DNA from: Tardiphaga sp.
GTDB lineage: Bacteria; Pseudomonadota; Alphaproteobacteria; Rhizobiales; Xanthobacteraceae
Reading direction: 5' to 3'
Assembly: GCA_030147505.1 (NCBI GenBank)
Contig: JASBVG010000005.1
Location: 1 to 64,000, forward strand
Length of the DNA stretch: 64,000 nucleotides
In this document: in pieces, positions 52,385 to 61,605 of the stretch
Layout of the letters: the number at the start of each line of letters is the position of its first letter
How positions within the stretch are numbered: position 1 is the first letter of the stretch
Translations under genes and position numbers: made by a program
The notes under the pieces: generated by a model
Seen by the model: only the letters and a program-made list of their open reading frames with translations
Databases searched by the model: none
What the model was told of the DNA's origin: nothing

Positions 52385-53608
52385 CTATTTCCCCGCCTCG
52401 AACTTCTTCAGGTCGAAGCCGAGGTCGGCGGCCTGTTCCGGCGTCGGCGAGAGCGATGCAGTGATCAGGCGACGTGCGATCATCTGGTCGCCCGGTTTGT
52501 TGATGCTGTCCACGGCCGTCAGCTTGCCGTCCCGATAATAGAAGATCGAGAACTTGCCTTCTTTCATGTCACCGCGGACCACCGCTGTATCCGTCGGCGC
52601 GGAGAGACCGACGATCTGCAGCTTGGCGTCGTATTGATCGGACCAGAAGCGTGGCACCGCGTCATAGGCTTCCGGTTTGCCGGCGATCATGCATCCTGCA
52701 GCCTTGCCCTGGTCTGTGGCGTTCTGCACGGCTTCGAGCCGCACGCGGCGGCCGGCAAAGGAGTTGTGGTGATTGCTGACGTCGCCCGCCGCATAGATGT
52801 TCGCTGCCGAGGTGCGGCCGTGCTCATCGACATCGATGCCGTTGGCGCTCGTGATGCCGGCCTGCACGGCAAGCTCGTCATTGGCGATGCCGCCGATGCC
52901 GGCGACGATGAGATCGGCGCGCACGCGCAGGCCGCTGGAGGTGACGACCTCATGCGCGGCGCCAGAGCCTTCGATGGCAACGACGGATTCGTTGAAGCGG
53001 ATATCGACGCCGTGTGCACGATGGATGTCGAGCAGGAATTGCGAGATCAGCGGCGACACCGCGCGCTCCAGCAGGCGCGATTGCGCTTCAATCAGAGTCA
53101 CCTTCTTGCCGGTCTTGGCGGCGGTGGAAGCGACTTCGAGGCCGATGAAGCCGCCGCCGACGATCACGACGTCCTGCGCTGCTCCGAGGCGGGGCTTGAG
53201 CGTCAGCGCGTCATCGAGCGTGCGCAGATAGACAATGCCGTCGCGCTCATGGCCGGGCACGCTGAGGCGCCGCGCGCGCGAACCGGTGGCAATGACGAGC
53301 GAGTCGAACGGCAGACTGTCGCCGCCTTCGAGCTTGATACGACCGGCTGCGCGATCGAGTTCGATAGCGCGATGGCCGAGCACCATCTCGATGCCCTGGC
53401 CCTTGAAGTAATCGTCGCCGCGCAGGAACAGACTGTTATGCGCGAGATCGCCGGACAGGAAGGCCTTCGATAGCGGCGGGCGCTGATAGGGCAAATGAAT
53501 TTCATCCGCGACAATGCGGATCGGCTCCTGATAGCCTTTCTCGCGCGCGCTGATGCCCGCCTGCACGCCTGCGTAGGAGGCGCCGACAATGACGAGGCCA
53601 TTGCTCAT
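52385..53608 (-). CDS. Ferredoxin reductase (FAD-dependent pyridine nucleotide-disulphide oxidoreductase)
   Basis: 407 residues from ATG at 53606-53608. FAD motif VIVGASYAGVQAG at residue ~6, LPYQRPPLSK, the NAD motif VVIVGGGFIGLEVAS at ~150, IYAAGDVSNHHN and a C-terminal reductase_C domain with WSDQYDAKLQIVG. This is the ferredoxin-NAD reductase class (RhoR/HcaD-like) that feeds Rieske oxygenases through a ferredoxin. Probably the electron donor for the oxygenase encoded divergently; no ferredoxin gene is seen in the window. A longer start at 53710 crosses the operator region and is unlikely. Confidence 0.9.
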   Translation of the reverse strand: MSNGLVIVGASYAGVQAGISAREKGYQEPIRIVADEIHLPYQRPPLSKAFLSGDLAHNSLFLRGDDYFKGQGIEMVLGHRAIELDRAAGRIKLEGGDSLPFDSLVIATGSRARRLSVPGHERDGIVYLRTLDDALTLKPRLGAAQDVVIVGGGFIGLEVASTAAKTGKKVTLIEAQSRLLERAVSPLISQFLLDIHRAHGVDIRFNESVVAIEGSGAAHEVVTSSGLRVRADLIVAGIGGIANDELAVQAGITSANGIDVDEHGRTSAANIYAAGDVSNHHNSFAGRRVRLEAVQNATDQGKAAGCMIAGKPEAYDAVPRFWSDQYDAKLQIVGLSAPTDTAVVRGDMKEGKFSIFYYRDGKLTAVDSINKPGDQMIARRLITASLSPTPEQAADLGFDLKKFEAGK

Positions 53609-53912
53609 GGGCGTGCTCCCGCGGGCCGATCGGTCCGCAATTTCAAAGTCTTCGTCATCATCAGCTCCTGATATCTGTCCGTATATTGAACAACTGTTCG
53701 CTCCTCGCAAGATGATCTGGTGAGCGGAAATTGCTGCACATGCTCAATAACCGGGCGATCCAAGCTGCAAAATTCTGCTTGCTTAGAATTAGTCAAACGC
53801 TAAAATTCGTACATAAGTTCAATAGACGAACAAGAGCTGTTCAAAGCTGACTTCGCTCACGAGGTCGAAGCGCTTCGGTCAAATCGAGCACAACGAGGAA
53901 AGGTCCAGCGCC
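53609..53912. promoter_or_regulatory. Divergent promoter region with GAACA/TGTTC palindromes
   Basis: 304 bases, no coding frame with start and binding site. Dyads: GAACA-N2-TGTTC at 53688-53699, GTTC-N7-GAAC at 53817-53831 and GAACA-N5-TGTTC at 53828-53842. The first, in reverse complement, resembles the last two (CGAACA...TGTTCAA). They are placed near both divergent starts, as expected for operators of the IclR regulator next door. The binding protein is inferred, not shown. Confidence 0.5.
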
Positions 53913-55280
53913 ATGATGAGCCAAGAGCAGAACGACCTGATCACCCGCATCGGGCCCAAGGCGCCTGCAGGCAAGCTGATGCGCATGTATTGGCAGCCCG
54001 CTGCGCTCACCGCCGAACTCGAAGGCGAACGCCCGATCCGTCCGGTGCGTCTCCTCGGCGAGGATTTTGTGATTTTCCGCGATGAGCAGGGCCGCTATGG
54101 CCTGCTTGATCGCGACTGCCCGCATCGTGGCGCCGATCTCGCTTTCGGCCGTCTCGAAGGTAGCGGCGTGCGCTGCGCCTTCCATGGCTGGCTGTTCGAT
54201 GTCGAGGGCAAGTGTCTGGAGACGCCGGCCGAACCGAAGAATTCGCGCCTCTGCCAGGGCATCAGGCAGCGCGCTTATCCCGTGGTCGAGAAGGGCGGCA
54301 TCCTGTGGGCCTATCTTGGCGAAGGCGAGCCGCCGGCTTTCCCGGAAATCGACTGCTTTGCTGCGCCCGAACAATACACCTTCGCATTCAAGGGCCTGTT
54401 CGAATGCAACTGGCTGCAGGCGCTGGAGGTCGGCATCGATCCGGCCCATGCCTCGTTCCTGCATCGCTTCTTCGAGGACGAGGACGTCAAGGCATCCTAT
54501 GGCAAGCAATTCCGCGGCGCCTCGGCCGGCACGGAAGTGCCGATGACCAAGATCTTGCGTGAATATGATCGCCCGATCATCAATGTAGAATCCACCGAAT
54601 ACGGCCTGCGCCTGATTGCGCTGCGCGAGCTGGACGAGGAGCGCACCCATGTGCGCGTCACCAATCAGCTCTTCCCGCATGGCTTCGTCATTCCCATGAG
54701 CTCGGAAATGACCATCACCCAGTGGCATGTGCCGCTGGATGACGAGAACTGCTACTGGTATGCGATCTTCACCAGCTACACCAAGCCGGTGGACAAGAAG
54801 AAGATGACTGACCAGCGGCTCGAGCTCTATGAGCTGCCAAACTACACCTCGCGCAAGAACAAACGCAACGATTACGGCTTCGATCCGCACGAGCAGAAAC
54901 ACGAGACCTACACGGGCATGGGTGCCGACATCAATGTCCACGACCAGTGGGCGGTGGAGTCCATGGGCAAGATCCAGGATCGCACCCGCGAGCATCTCGG
55001 ACAGAGCGACAAGGCGATCATCGCCTATCGCAAGCTGCTCCGTGCCGAGATCGAGAAGGTTGCCGGCGGCCAGAAGCCGCTGCTGTTTCTCGACGCGGAC
55101 AGTGCGCGTAGTATTCAGGGGCCGGGCACCATGGACGGCATCGGGCCGAGCAAGGGCTGGGAGACCTACTGGATGGAGGTCGATGTCGCCCGCCGCCGCG
55201 GCGCGCCGTGGATGGCGCCGGTGCCGGCCGATCAGACCGAGCCGGGTTCGAATGTCGTTCATCTGCCGGCAGCAGAGTAA
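53913..55280 (+). CDS. Rieske-type aromatic ring-hydroxylating oxygenase, large subunit
   Basis: 455 residues. Rieske 2Fe-2S ligands are C69/H71 and C88/H91 (DRDCPHRGADLAFG and CAFHGWLFD). The mononuclear iron triad fits D176-x2-H179-x4-H184 in GIDPAHASFLH, with the bridging acidic residue upstream. Length and motif order resemble phthalate 4,5-dioxygenase-type oxygenases. It hydroxylates an aromatic or similar compound with electrons from a ferredoxin/reductase. No small subunit gene follows; such large subunits often act as homotrimers. First gene of the operon; GGAAAGG precedes the ATG. Confidence 0.9.
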   Translation: MMSQEQNDLITRIGPKAPAGKLMRMYWQPAALTAELEGERPIRPVRLLGEDFVIFRDEQGRYGLLDRDCPHRGADLAFGRLEGSGVRCAFHGWLFDVEGKCLETPAEPKNSRLCQGIRQRAYPVVEKGGILWAYLGEGEPPAFPEIDCFAAPEQYTFAFKGLFECNWLQALEVGIDPAHASFLHRFFEDEDVKASYGKQFRGASAGTEVPMTKILREYDRPIINVESTEYGLRLIALRELDEERTHVRVTNQLFPHGFVIPMSSEMTITQWHVPLDDENCYWYAIFTSYTKPVDKKKMTDQRLELYELPNYTSRKNKRNDYGFDPHEQKHETYTGMGADINVHDQWAVESMGKIQDRTREHLGQSDKAIIAYRKLLRAEIEKVAGGQKPLLFLDADSARSIQGPGTMDGIGPSKGWETYWMEVDVARRRGAPWMAPVPADQTEPGSNVVHLPAAE

Positions 55281-55307
55281 GTTTCAAGCGATCCGCGGGA
55301 GAGTGCG

Positions 55308-56744
55308 TTGAGTTTCGTTGAACGTCACGGTTTGTGGTCCGCGGAGCAGAAGGAAGCGGCGAAGCGGTTGCGTGCCATTGTCGAGGAGCAGAAGCTGGAA
55401 GTGATCCGGTTGTCGTTTCCCGACCAGCACGGCATTCTCAGAGGCAAGACGCTGATCGCGAGCGAGGCACTGCGCTGCCTCGAAAGCGGCTGCTCCATCA
55501 CTACGACGATGTTTGCCAAGGACACGTCTCACAAGACCGTGTTTCCGGTGTTCACTGCCGGTGGCGGTTTTGGCATTCCGGAGATGCAGGGCGCAGCCGA
55601 CGTGCTGATGATTCCTGATCCCTCTACTTTCCGCGTGCTACCATGGGCGCCGGAAACGGGCTGGATCCTGTGCGACGTGCATTTCGCCGACGGCCGTCCG
55701 GTGCCTTTCGCGACACGAAACCTGTTCAAGAAGGTGCTCGGCGAGCTCGAAACCCGCGGCTACGATTTCATCGCCGGCCTCGAAGTCGAGTTTCACATCT
55801 TCCGCGTCGAGAACGAGCGGATGCAGCCGGAAGATGCCGGCCAGCCTGGCAATCCTCCCGAAGTCAGCCTGCTCTCGCATGGCTACAATTATCTCACCGA
55901 GCAGCGCTACGATCAGATGGAGCCTGTGCTGGAGATCATCCGGCGGGACGTGCTTGCGCTCAATCTCCCGTTGCGCTCGGTGGAGGTCGAATATGGCCCA
56001 AGCCAGTGCGAATTCACGTTCCAGCCTACGGTTGGCCTGACGCCGGCTGACAGCATGGTCCTGTTCCGCAGTGCTGTGAAGCAGATCGCGCATCGCCACG
56101 GCTATCACGCAACCTTCATGTGTCGGCCGAAGATTCCGAATGTGGTGTCATCAGGCTGGCACCTGCATCAGTCGCTGGTGTCGCGGGCGACCGGGACGAA
56201 TGCCTTTATGGCAACCGAGGGTGTGGACCCGCTGTCGCCTTTCGGCCGTGGCTATCTTGCCGGCCTGCTCGCACATGCGCGCGCGGCGACGGTGTTCACC
56301 ACGCCGACGATCAACGGTTACAAGCGCTATCGCTCGTATTCGCTCGCGCCGGATCGTGCGATCTGGGGCAGGGACAATCGCGGCGCGATGCTGCGCGTGC
56401 TGGGCGGGCCAAATGATCCCGCCACACGTATCGAGAATCGCGTCGGCGAGCCCGCCGCGAATCCGTATCTCTATATGTCGTCGCAGATTCTCTCTGGCCT
56501 TGATGGCGTCGATCGCAAGCTCGATCCCGGCCCTTCCGCCGATACGCCTTACGAGACCAATGCCGATCTGTTGCCGAAGTCGCTGCGTGAGGCGACTTTC
56601 GCACTGAAGGAAGACCCGTTTTTCCGCGAGAAGATGGGTGCGACCATGGTCGACTATTATACGCACATCAAGAATGCTGAAATCGATCGTTTCCAGGCGG
56701 AGGTTTCCGACTGGGAGCAGCGCGAATATTTCGAAATGTTCTGA
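55308..56744 (+). CDS. Glutamine synthetase-like ligase (gamma-glutamylamide synthetase type)
   Basis: 478 residues, TTG start with GGGAGAG upstream. GS-fold motifs: Glu pair in GLEVEFHIF (157-165), EVEYGPSQCEF (226-235), SSGWHLHQSL (281-290, catalytic His), the Arg region in NGYKRYRSYS (336-345) and RIENRVGEPAANPYLYM (374-390). The usual adenylylation Tyr region is absent. Similar proteins glutamylate amines such as aniline or isopropylamine rather than ammonia. The oxygenase gene precedes it, so the substrate is likely an amine-bearing compound. Exact amine unknown. Confidence 0.85.
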   Translation: MSFVERHGLWSAEQKEAAKRLRAIVEEQKLEVIRLSFPDQHGILRGKTLIASEALRCLESGCSITTTMFAKDTSHKTVFPVFTAGGGFGIPEMQGAADVLMIPDPSTFRVLPWAPETGWILCDVHFADGRPVPFATRNLFKKVLGELETRGYDFIAGLEVEFHIFRVENERMQPEDAGQPGNPPEVSLLSHGYNYLTEQRYDQMEPVLEIIRRDVLALNLPLRSVEVEYGPSQCEFTFQPTVGLTPADSMVLFRSAVKQIAHRHGYHATFMCRPKIPNVVSSGWHLHQSLVSRATGTNAFMATEGVDPLSPFGRGYLAGLLAHARAATVFTTPTINGYKRYRSYSLAPDRAIWGRDNRGAMLRVLGGPNDPATRIENRVGEPAANPYLYMSSQILSGLDGVDRKLDPGPSADTPYETNADLLPKSLREATFALKEDPFFREKMGATMVDYYTHIKNAEIDRFQAEVSDWEQREYFEMF

Positions 56745-56850
56745 ACCGCGACGATGGCGCGCACCCGCCGTCGTTGCGGCGATATCCGGCACGTTTATTG
56801 AATGCATAACCGCGACTTCAAGGTTTCGGTCACACAGGGGGACAACCAGA

Positions 56851-58026
56851 ATGACAAGAATGAGCCGTTCGATACTTGCACTGGCAATCATGGGCGCGAT
56901 GACCGGTACCGCATCCGCCGACGTCATCAAGGTCGGCATCATCGGCACCATGTCGGGGCCGTATTCGCTGTTTGGCAAGAACTTCAAGATGGGCATCGAT
57001 GCCTGGATTGCTGAGAACGGCAACAAGGTCGGCAATCACACCGTCGAATTCGTCTATCGCGACGAGGAGGCACCGAATCCGGCGAAGTCGAAGGCGCTGG
57101 CGCAGGAGCTGCTGGTCAAGGACAAGGTGCAATATCTCGCCGGCGTCTATTTTACGCCCAATGCGATGGCCATCGCGCCGCTGCTCGAGGAGTCCAAAAC
57201 GCCGCTGATCGTGATGAACGCAGCGACTTCGGCCATCGTCGAAAAGAGCCCCTATATCGTCCGCACCTCCTTCACCATGTGGCAGAACACGGTGCCGGCG
57301 GCGAAGGTCGCGTTCAAGAATGGCGCGAAGAAAGTCGCAATCGCCGTCAGCGATTACGGCCCGGGCATCGATGCCGAAGCGGCGTTCAAGAAGACCTTTG
57401 AAGGCGAGGGCGGTACCGTCGTCGAGGCGATCCGCATTCCGCTCGCCACCACCGATTTCAGCCCGATCATGCAGCGTATCAAGGACGCCGGCGCCGACAT
57501 GATCTTCACCTTCCTGCCCGCGGGGCCGCCGACCCTCGGTTTCGTGAAGGCCTATATCGACAACGGCCTGAAGGCCGGCGGCGTCAAGCTGATGTCCACG
57601 GGCGACGTGGTCACCGAGCCGGACCTTCCGAATATCGGCGATTCCGGTATCGGCATCCTGTCGACATATCACTATGCAGTCTCGCACGACTCAAAGGAAA
57701 ACGCTGCATTCCTCGCGCAGCTCAAGAAGGGCGGCGCCAGCACGGATGAGGTAACCATGACCTCGGTGGCTGCCTATGACGGCGCCCGCCTGATCTACAA
57801 GATGATCGAGGCTACCGACGGCAAGCGCGATCCGGCCAAGGCCGTGGATGCCGTGAAGGACATGAAGTGGGTGAGCCCGCGTGGTCCGGTGTCGATCGAT
57901 CCGGCCACCCGGCATATCCGCCAGAACGTTTATCTGCGCAGTGTTGCCAAGGTGGACGGCAAGCTGATCAACAAGGAAGAGCAGACCTTTGCCGATCAGC
58001 CTGACTGGGCGCTCAGCAAGCAGTAA
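56851..58026 (+). CDS. HAAT-type ABC transporter substrate-binding protein
   Basis: 391 residues from ATG 56851, preceded by GGGGGAC. Signal peptide MTRMSRSILALAIMGAMTGTASA. Mature part is the type I binding fold (VGIIGTMSGPYSLFGKNFKMG, YRDEEAPNPAKSKALAQELLV, YFTPNAMAIAPLLEES, FSPIMQRIKDAGADMIFTF). Ligand probably resembles the Rieske/GS substrate. It differs in sequence from the protein at 19895. A hairpin follows at 58039-58074 before the amidohydrolase gene. Confidence 0.9.
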   Translation: MTRMSRSILALAIMGAMTGTASADVIKVGIIGTMSGPYSLFGKNFKMGIDAWIAENGNKVGNHTVEFVYRDEEAPNPAKSKALAQELLVKDKVQYLAGVYFTPNAMAIAPLLEESKTPLIVMNAATSAIVEKSPYIVRTSFTMWQNTVPAAKVAFKNGAKKVAIAVSDYGPGIDAEAAFKKTFEGEGGTVVEAIRIPLATTDFSPIMQRIKDAGADMIFTFLPAGPPTLGFVKAYIDNGLKAGGVKLMSTGDVVTEPDLPNIGDSGIGILSTYHYAVSHDSKENAAFLAQLKKGGASTDEVTMTSVAAYDGARLIYKMIEATDGKRDPAKAVDAVKDMKWVSPRGPVSIDPATRHIRQNVYLRSVAKVDGKLINKEEQTFADQPDWALSKQ

Positions 58027-58038
58027 GGCATAGCCACT

Positions 58039-58074
58039 CCGAGGCGCGTACGGCGCCGGCCGCATGCGCCTCGG
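58039..58074 (+). promoter_or_regulatory. Intercistronic hairpin after the substrate-binding protein gene
   Basis: CCGAGGCGC (58039-58047) and GCGCCTCGG (58066-58074) pair perfectly around an 18-base loop. No T-run follows, and the next gene is in the same direction. Such hairpins often protect the 3' end of the binding-protein message so that it is made in excess. Inferred from position. Confidence 0.5.
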
Positions 58075-58097
58075 AATCTCGAAATGTTAAATTCCAT

Positions 58098-59729
58098 ATG
58101 AATCGCGTCGTGCCTTCCATCCTCCTCACCAATGGCCGTATCTATCGTTCCGCCTGGGACGAAGCTCCCGCGGACAGCATTGTCGTCAGCGACGGCAAGG
58201 TGATCTGGACCGGCGCCGCAGATGGCGCTCCGGCTGCCGACGAGACTATTGATCTCGATGGCCGAACGGTCATTCCCGGTCTCACCGACGCACATATTCA
58301 TCTCTTCGCGATCGCCCATGCCCGCCTGCAGGTGCCGGTGACCCCGCGCGATGCACCGACCGTCGGTGCTGTTCTGGCGCTGCTCGTGAAACGCGCCGAC
58401 GACATCCCGGCCGACAAATGGGTGCTTGGCGCAGGCCTCGACGAGAATGGTCTCGCCGAACACCGGCTGCCTACGCGCGCCGAGATCGACGCCGCCATTC
58501 CCGATCATCCCGTGCTGATCCGCCGTTTCTGCGGCCATGTCGCCGTCGTGAACAGCATGGCGCTCAGGCTGCTCGGCATCGATGACAGAATCGCCGATCC
58601 TGAAGGCGGCACCTTTAGCCGTACCGCCGCGGGCGCCCTGGATGGCTGCGCCAAGGAAAGCGCGGCCGAACTGATTTTTCGCGCCGCACCGCCGATGGAT
58701 CGGGGCGAGCTGATCGCCGCCTTGCGGGCGACCATCGCCGATAGCGCGCGGATGGGCCTTGTGGCGGCTGTGGAAGCCGCGGTGGGCTTCACGGTTGGCT
58801 TTGATGACGAATTCGCGATCTGGAACGAGTTGCGTAAAGGCGGCGACGTGCCAATGCGCCTTGGCTTCATGAATCAGCTCGATCCTGATGAAGCCGTCGC
58901 GCGCGGACTCGTGCCATCGCAAGATACCGATTGGCAGTCCATGAGCCTGAAATATTTTGCGGATGGCATCGTCGGCGCACGCACCGCTGCCGTCAGCGAG
59001 GATTATGCGGATATGCCGAGCCGCGGCTTCTTCATGCGCGACGAGGCCGAGCTGCAGCGTGTGATCGGCCAGGCGCAGGCCGCGGGCTGGCAGGTCGCCG
59101 TGCATTGCTGCGGCGACCGTGCCACGGACTGCGTCATCGATGCCTATGAGAAGGCCCAGATTGCGCATCCACGGGCCGATATGCGCCACCGCATCGAGCA
59201 CTATTTCGTCCCGCCGGAAGGCGGACTGATGCGTATGAGGACGCTGGGGGCTCTGGTTGTCACCCAGCCGAGTTTCCTTACCCGCATGCGCCGCTCCATC
59301 GCCGGCGCCTTCGGCGCGCGCGCTGATCGCTGCTATCCCGGTCGCTCGGTGATCGACGCCGGTGTGACCTATATCGCCAGTTCGGATGCGCCGACCGGTT
59401 CGTGGTCTCCATGGGACGGCATCGGGGATGCTGTCGGTCGTGCATCCGATGACGGCCCGGCGATCGGGGAAGGCGAGGCCGTGAACGTGCGTGAGGCGAT
59501 CCACAGCTACACAGTGGGTGGCGCCATCGCTATGAAGCAGGAGCATTGGCGTGGCACGCTGGTGCCCGGCATGGCTGCCGACCTGATCGCGCTCGATCGT
59601 GACCCTTTCAATTCAGATGCCGCTTCGTTGAAATCGATACAGGTGTTACTCACCATGGTGCGTGGTGCCGTCGTCCATGACGCCATGTCGCAGCACGGCG
59701 AATGGCGTCTGGCAGCGCGTTTGGCATAG
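58098..59729 (+). CDS. YtcJ-type metal-dependent amidohydrolase
   Basis: 543 residues, amidohydrolase superfamily of the YtcJ/NfdA group. Metal-binding HxH in GLTDAHIHLFA at ~57, later His in HCCGDR at ~338 and RHRIEHYFV at ~359, and the Asp in SSDAPTGSW at ~434. N-terminal strand ILLTNGRIYRSAW is typical. These enzymes hydrolyse amide or imide bonds (N-substituted formamides, amides) but substrates vary. It may release glutamate or an amine from the pathway intermediate; this is inferred only. Situated between the binding protein and the permeases. Confidence 0.87.
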   Translation: MNRVVPSILLTNGRIYRSAWDEAPADSIVVSDGKVIWTGAADGAPAADETIDLDGRTVIPGLTDAHIHLFAIAHARLQVPVTPRDAPTVGAVLALLVKRADDIPADKWVLGAGLDENGLAEHRLPTRAEIDAAIPDHPVLIRRFCGHVAVVNSMALRLLGIDDRIADPEGGTFSRTAAGALDGCAKESAAELIFRAAPPMDRGELIAALRATIADSARMGLVAAVEAAVGFTVGFDDEFAIWNELRKGGDVPMRLGFMNQLDPDEAVARGLVPSQDTDWQSMSLKYFADGIVGARTAAVSEDYADMPSRGFFMRDEAELQRVIGQAQAAGWQVAVHCCGDRATDCVIDAYEKAQIAHPRADMRHRIEHYFVPPEGGLMRMRTLGALVVTQPSFLTRMRRSIAGAFGARADRCYPGRSVIDAGVTYIASSDAPTGSWSPWDGIGDAVGRASDDGPAIGEGEAVNVREAIHSYTVGGAIAMKQEHWRGTLVPGMAADLIALDRDPFNSDAASLKSIQVLLTMVRGAVVHDAMSQHGEWRLAARLA

Positions 59730-59737
59730 GATCAATC

Positions 59738-60607
59738 ATGCGCACTATTTTCAGCATCATGACCGACGCCGTCGCTTACGGGATGGTGCTGTTCATCATT
59801 TCCATTGGCCTGTCGATCATGATGGGTCTGATGCGCGTGGTGAATCTTGCTCATGGCGCCTTCGCGATGATCGGCGGCTATCTTGCCTCTTATGCGCTCC
59901 GCGATCTCGGTGTGCACTATGGCGTCGCCATTCTGATCGCGGTACTAGGCGCCATCGTTGCCTCGATCCCGTTCGAGCTGCTGCTGTATCGCCGCATCTA
60001 CCGCAAGGCCGATCCCTTGATACAGGTGCTGATGACTATCGGTATCACTTTCCTTATCATTGGCGTGGTCAACGGGATCTTCGGTCCCTCGCTGAAGCCG
60101 ATCCCGCTGCCGCAGACCCTGAGCGGTCCGCTCGATATCGGCTTCCGCATGCTGCCGACGCACCGCGTCTTCGTCATTGCCTGCGGCATTGTGGTGGCGC
60201 TGGCGCTCTGGTTGCTGATCGAGAAGACAGAATTCGGCATCAAGCTGCGTGCGTCCGTCGATCACAGCGGCATGGCCGATGCGCTCGGCATCCGCACCGA
60301 GATCATCTATGCCGCGACCTTCGCCCTCGCCATCGGCCTCGGTGCCTTCGGCGGCGTGGTCGGCGCGGAAATCCTGCCGATCGAACCCTTCTATGCGCTC
60401 CGCTATATGGTGACGTTTCTCGTCGTCGTCTCCGTCGGCGGCGCCGGCTCGATCCTCGGCGCGCTGTCGGCATCGCTGCTGCTCGGCCTGGCGGACACGA
60501 CCGGAAAGTATCTCGCGCCGGAATTTGGCGATTTCTTCTTCTATCTGTCGGTGATCGTCATCGTGTTTCTGTTCCCGCATGGCCTGTTCGGCAAGGCACA
60601 CGCATGA
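59738..60607 (+). CDS. livH: HAAT ABC transporter permease (LivH type)
   Basis: 289 residues from ATG 59738, 8 bases after the amidohydrolase stop. LivH features: MRVVNLAHGAFAMIGGYL near residue 30, and about eight membrane segments. Forms the channel with the LivM-like subunit. The first 12 codons of the longer frame are unlikely because they overlap the amidohydrolase gene. Overlaps livM by 4 bases. Confidence 0.9.
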   Translation: MRTIFSIMTDAVAYGMVLFIISIGLSIMMGLMRVVNLAHGAFAMIGGYLASYALRDLGVHYGVAILIAVLGAIVASIPFELLLYRRIYRKADPLIQVLMTIGITFLIIGVVNGIFGPSLKPIPLPQTLSGPLDIGFRMLPTHRVFVIACGIVVALALWLLIEKTEFGIKLRASVDHSGMADALGIRTEIIYAATFALAIGLGAFGGVVGAEILPIEPFYALRYMVTFLVVVSVGGAGSILGALSASLLLGLADTTGKYLAPEFGDFFFYLSVIVIVFLFPHGLFGKAHA

Positions 60608-61605
60608 GCGAGATCGCTATGACCCATGTTCCGAACAAGCGCAGCGTTCCGTTCGCTCGGGAAGCGGGTGGCGCGCTCGCTATCATGGTACTCGGCGCCA
60701 TCGGCTATTTTCTCTATCCGGATGATCTTGCTTTCCTGACGCGCTTGATCGGGATTGCCTTCCTCGTGCTGTCGCTCGATCTCGTCACCGGCTATTGCGG
60801 CGTTGCCACGCTTGGCCATGCCGCACAGTTCGGCGTCGGCGCCTATGCTGCCGGCATCGCCTGTATCCGTGGCGTCACCGATCCCGTCGCGCTGCTAGCC
60901 ATCGGTCTCGTGGCCGGCACGGTGATGGGTCTCATCTCGGGTGCTTTGATCACGCGCTTTCGCGGGTTGCCGCAGCTCGTACTGTCCATCGCGGTCGGTC
61001 AACTTGTTGCCAGTCTCGCCAACAAACTCTCGTGGCTCACCGGCGGCAGCGACGGCTTGTCGGGCATCGCGCCTGGCAAGGTCTTCGGCATCTTCGGCTT
61101 CGACATGTATAGCCGCACGGCCTTCCTGTTCTCGCTCGGCGTGCTCGTCATCACTTTCGTCGTTCTCCAGCGTTTTGTTCGCTCGCCCTTCGGCCTGATG
61201 TGTCGTGGTATCAAGGATGACGATCTGCGTGCGAAGATGATCGGCGTCTCGATCTATCCGCGTCTTGTCGCGATGTATGGCGTCGCCGGTGCGGTTGCGG
61301 GTATCGGCGGCGCGCTGACGGCGATTTCGACCGGAGTCGTCGGTCTCGACAGTGTCAGCTTCGAGCGTTCCGCCGAAGTGCTGGTGATGCTGGTGCTCGG
61401 TGGCGCCGGTCACCTGTGGGGGGCGCTGGCCGGCACGGTGATCTTCATGATCTTCGAGCATATCGTAGCGGCCGCCAACCCATATCACTGGATGACCCTT
61501 GTTGGTCTTCTGCTCATCCTCATCGTTGTATTCGCACCTCGCGGTCTGGTCGAGCCGGCGCTGTCGCTCTGGGCAAAGTTCAAGCGCAGGGAGGGGCTGG
61601 CATGA
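60604..61605 (+). CDS. livM: HAAT ABC transporter permease (LivM type)
   Basis: 333 residues from ATG 60604 (ATGA overlap with livH). LivM motifs: TGYCGVATLGHAAQFGVGAYAAG near residue 65, and AISTGVVGLDSVSFE in the second half; about nine membrane segments. The N-terminal 25 residues are longer than in the other cassette. Overlaps livG by 4 bases. Confidence 0.9.
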   Translation: MSEIAMTHVPNKRSVPFAREAGGALAIMVLGAIGYFLYPDDLAFLTRLIGIAFLVLSLDLVTGYCGVATLGHAAQFGVGAYAAGIACIRGVTDPVALLAIGLVAGTVMGLISGALITRFRGLPQLVLSIAVGQLVASLANKLSWLTGGSDGLSGIAPGKVFGIFGFDMYSRTAFLFSLGVLVITFVVLQRFVRSPFGLMCRGIKDDDLRAKMIGVSIYPRLVAMYGVAGAVAGIGGALTAISTGVVGLDSVSFERSAEVLVMLVLGGAGHLWGALAGTVIFMIFEHIVAAANPYHWMTLVGLLLILIVVFAPRGLVEPALSLWAKFKRREGLA

